64,000 bases of DNA from Kineosporia corallincola (GTDB lineage Bacteria; Actinomycetota; Actinomycetes; Actinomycetales; Kineosporiaceae), in NCBI RefSeq assembly GCF_018499875.1, contig NZ_JAHBAY010000011.1:62001-126000 (forward strand), given 5' to 3'. Below the pieces are notes generated by a model. That model was not told where the DNA came from. It ran no database searches and saw only the letters and a list, made by a program, of their open reading frames with translations. Below are positions 62,255 to 64,000 of the stretch, one piece after another. A program made the translations under genes and the position numbers. The first letter of the stretch is position 1. The number at the start of each line of letters is the position of its first letter.

Positions 62255-63160
62255 TCAGGCCTGCTCGGCCAGTTCGCGCTCCCGCTCGGCCAGGGCCAGG
62301 CGCACCGCCTCGTCGTAGCCGATCGTCGGGCCCGGCACGACCTCCTCGATCGAGTGGTCGTTCACCACCACCTCGTTGATCATCGAGTCGACCAGGTTGC
62401 GCCCGGTGGCCGTGTCCACGTCGGTGACCAGCGACAGCCAGCGCGACGACAGGCTCGGCGTGAGCAGCGGCACGGTGACGTTCGGCAGGCGCTTGTCCAT
62501 GATCGCCGCGGCCCGGGCCAGCATGTCCCGGTAGCGCAGCACCTCCGGGCCGCCGATCTCGAACACCCGCCCCCGCGCGGCCTCCGGCTCCAGCACGCCC
62601 TCCAGGTAACGGACGACGTCGGCCAGGGCGATCGGCTGCGTGCGGGTGTTCACCCACTGCGGCGTGACCATGGCCGGAAGATGGTCGACGAGCTGCCGGG
62701 TGATCTCCCAGCTGATCCCGCCGTGCCCGACCACCACCGCCGCCCGCAGCGAGGTGACCGGCACCCCGGCGAGGGGCAGCAGTTGCTCGACCTGCCGGCG
62801 CGAGCGCAGGTGCGGTGAGAGGTTCTCGTCGTCCGTGCCCAGGCCGCCCAGGTAGACGATCCGCTCCAGCCCGGCCTGCTGCGCGGCCGACCCGAAGTTG
62901 AGGGCCGCGTCGGCGTCCTTCTGCTCGAAGTCGTCCGACTCCAGCGAGTGCACGAGGTAGTACGCGGCGTCGCAGCCGGCCAGCGCGGCGCCCAGGCTCT
63001 CGGCGTCGGAGACGTCGCCGAACACCGGATCGCCCGCACCGGAGTAGCTCTCCGGGTGCCGGGTCATCGCCCTCACGGTGTGCCCCTTACGCACCAGGCG
63101 CTCGGCCAGGTGTGAGCCGATGAATCCGGAAGCGCCCGTGACCAGCACTGTTCTCGCCAT
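62255..63160 (-). CDS. NAD(P)H-binding atypical SDR
   Basis: A 301-residue NAD(P)-binding Rossmann protein from ATG 63160. The cofactor motif is VLVTGASGFIGSHLAERLV, and the following basic AMTRHPES suggests NADP. The rest matches atypical/extended SDR proteins of the NmrA-like group: YLVHSLESDDFEQKDADAA, RIVYLGGLG, LRAAVVVGHGG and VFEIGGPEVLRYRDMLA. The usual active-site YxxxK is not obvious, so it may act as a redox sensor or isomerase. It is followed immediately by the CPBP gene on the same strand and faces the TagD-like gene across 226 bp. Confidence 0.85.
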   Translation of the reverse strand: MARTVLVTGASGFIGSHLAERLVRKGHTVRAMTRHPESYSGAGDPVFGDVSDAESLGAALAGCDAAYYLVHSLESDDFEQKDADAALNFGSAAQQAGLERIVYLGGLGTDDENLSPHLRSRRQVEQLLPLAGVPVTSLRAAVVVGHGGISWEITRQLVDHLPAMVTPQWVNTRTQPIALADVVRYLEGVLEPEAARGRVFEIGGPEVLRYRDMLARAAAIMDKRLPNVTVPLLTPSLSSRWLSLVTDVDTATGRNLVDSMINEVVVNDHSIEEVVPGPTIGYDEAVRLALAERERELAEQA

Positions 63161-63386
63161 GCCCCCAGTCTCGGTGCGCTCCGGCCGCCCGGCACCCGGA
63201 GGCGGACCGGGTGATGGTTGATACCGATTTGAGTTCGCGAGGTGAGTTGGGTGGGAGCTGTGAGGCAGAATAGTTCGCTCACCGGACATACCTCGTTCAC
63301 CGTGTCGCGATCATCGCTTCACGACCCGCGCGAGCGACCGTCCGTCGGCTGTCGCGTCCCCGCTGTCCCCTTACGGAGCTCGTTCA

Positions 63387-63788
63387 ATGACGACTGTGAT
63401 CACCTTCGGCACCTTCGATGTCCTGCACATCGGTCACCTGCGCATCCTCGAGCGGGCGAAGGCGCACGGCGACCGCCTGGTGGTGGGGGTGTCCTCGGAT
63501 GCACTGAACATGAGCAAGAAGGGCCGCAACCCGATCTTCAGCGAGAAGGAGCGCTCGTCGCTGATCGAAGCGCTCAAGGTGGTCGACGAGGTCTTCATCG
63601 AGGAGTCGCTGGAGCTGAAGGCCGAGTACGTCAAGAAGTTCGGCGCCGACCTGCTGGTCATGGGCGACGACTGGGCCGGCCGCTTCGACTGGATCAAGGA
63701 GTTCTGTGAGGTCGTGTACCTGCCCCGCACGCCCTCCATCTCGACCACCGCGGTGATCGAGAAGATCTCCAAGCTGCCCAGCGCCTGA
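63387..63788 (+). CDS. Glycerol-3-phosphate cytidylyltransferase-like nucleotidyltransferase (TagD type)
   Basis: A 133-residue cytidylyl/adenylyltransferase. The catalytic HxGH motif is TFGTFDVLHIGHLRIL, and the second signature is RTPSISTTAVIEKI (RTxxISTT). Lys in SEKERSSLIEALKVVDEV is also conserved. The length is typical for TagD, which makes CDP-glycerol for teichoic-acid or similar polymers, and the same fold is used for other alcohols. No other teichoic-acid gene is in the window, so the real alcohol is not certain. A clear terminator follows. Confidence 0.88.
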   Translation: MTTVITFGTFDVLHIGHLRILERAKAHGDRLVVGVSSDALNMSKKGRNPIFSEKERSSLIEALKVVDEVFIEESLELKAEYVKKFGADLLVMGDDWAGRFDWIKEFCEVVYLPRTPSISTTAVIEKISKLPSA

Positions 63789-63810
63789 GACCTCCGGCGT
63801 GGAGCACGGG

Positions 63811-63854
63811 CGCGGTGTGGGAAAGTCGCCACGCCGCGTCCGATTTCATTTTTT
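63811..63854 (+). terminator. Rho-independent terminator after the TagD-like gene
   Basis: CGCGGTGTGG (63811-63820) pairs with CCACGCCGCG (63829-63838), 10 bp with one G-U pair, and an 8-base loop. TCCGATTTCATTTTTT follows, giving a run of six T at 63849-63854. This is the best terminator in the window. Confidence 0.8.
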
Positions 63855-64000
63855 ATACGCGATTTATGTCGGTAATGGTGGACGACGCGAGGGGCGGCCG
63901 CGTAGATTTTAGCGACAGTGAGATTGGGTTCGCGGGGGGCGTCTTTGGGGACGGCGCACATCATCGTTGCTGGTCAGCATGGGTCCAACAGGTGGCTCAT

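Overview
This window is chromosomal DNA from a high-GC Gram-positive actinobacterium. The DNA is very GC-rich, GTG and TTG starts are common, and there are streptogrisin-type secreted proteases, XRE-type regulators with TPR-like tails, GTGA/ATGA stop-start overlaps and a Streptomyces-style yeh-like MoxR/VWA/SWIM locus. A member of the Kineosporiaceae or a neighbouring family would fit, but that is only a guess. I see no rRNA, tRNA, prophage, IS element or CRISPR array. It reads as an ordinary chromosomal segment with several compact accessory operons.

Layout. 1-5.5 kb: truncated lpd (dihydrolipoamide dehydrogenase), a secreted S1 protease, a membrane protein and a large single-pass protein with a proline/glutamine-rich cytoplasmic part and a discoidin-like outer domain. 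5.5-11.2 kb: a small beta-rich protein, a BY-type tyrosine kinase for polysaccharide export, an HTH/TPR regulator, a 20-bp tandem repeat array and two membrane proteins. 11.2-15.5 kb: a molybdenum locus with a molybdopterin oxidoreductase, modC, modB, modA and a regulator joining an excisionase-like HTH to a TOBE domain. 15.5-21.5 kb: a degenerate resolvase-like protein, a Bcr/CflA exporter, a HAD hydrolase, an XRE/TPR regulator and a geranylgeranyl-reductase-family flavoprotein. 21.6-29.6 kb: a complete potassium system, kdpFABCDE on the minus strand, preceded by an extra 27-codon membrane peptide overlapping kdpF and by 11-bp-spaced direct repeats. 30-31.9 kb: a second copy of the HTH/TPR regulator type, overlapping a RibD-type reductase. 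31.9-35.5 kb: a tightly overlapping operon of acyl-CoA dehydrogenase-like protein, PIG-L deacetylase, SAM methyltransferase, GT2 glycosyltransferase and lipoprotein.

35.6-39.2 kb: a second small beta-rich protein, a 722-bp divergent intergenic region holding a striking pair of mutually exclusive hairpins, another HTH/TPR regulator and an overlapping aminoglycoside-phosphotransferase-fold kinase. 39.2-46.8 kb: the most interesting locus. A frameshifted remnant is followed by a MoxR AAA+ ATPase, a 1157-residue protein fusing a YehM/DUF5682-type domain to a YehP-type VWA domain, and a SWIM zinc-finger protein. 46.9-54.9 kb: a SPOR-type membrane protein with heptad repeats, a TetR/DHA2 efflux pair with a visible operator, a GTPase, a PH-domain protein, a glycolate/D-lactate-type FAD oxidase with an apparent non-canonical start, a short-chain dehydrogenase behind a CRP-like site, and a GAF protein. 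55-64 kb: a two-gene unit of a membrane protein and a Tyr/Gly-repeat disordered protein with a small C-terminal winged-helix-like domain, a GGDEF-EAL protein, a CPBP protease with an NAD(P)-binding protein, and a TagD-like cytidylyltransferase ending in a clear terminator.

All assignments come from reading motifs and gene order by eye; no database search was possible.
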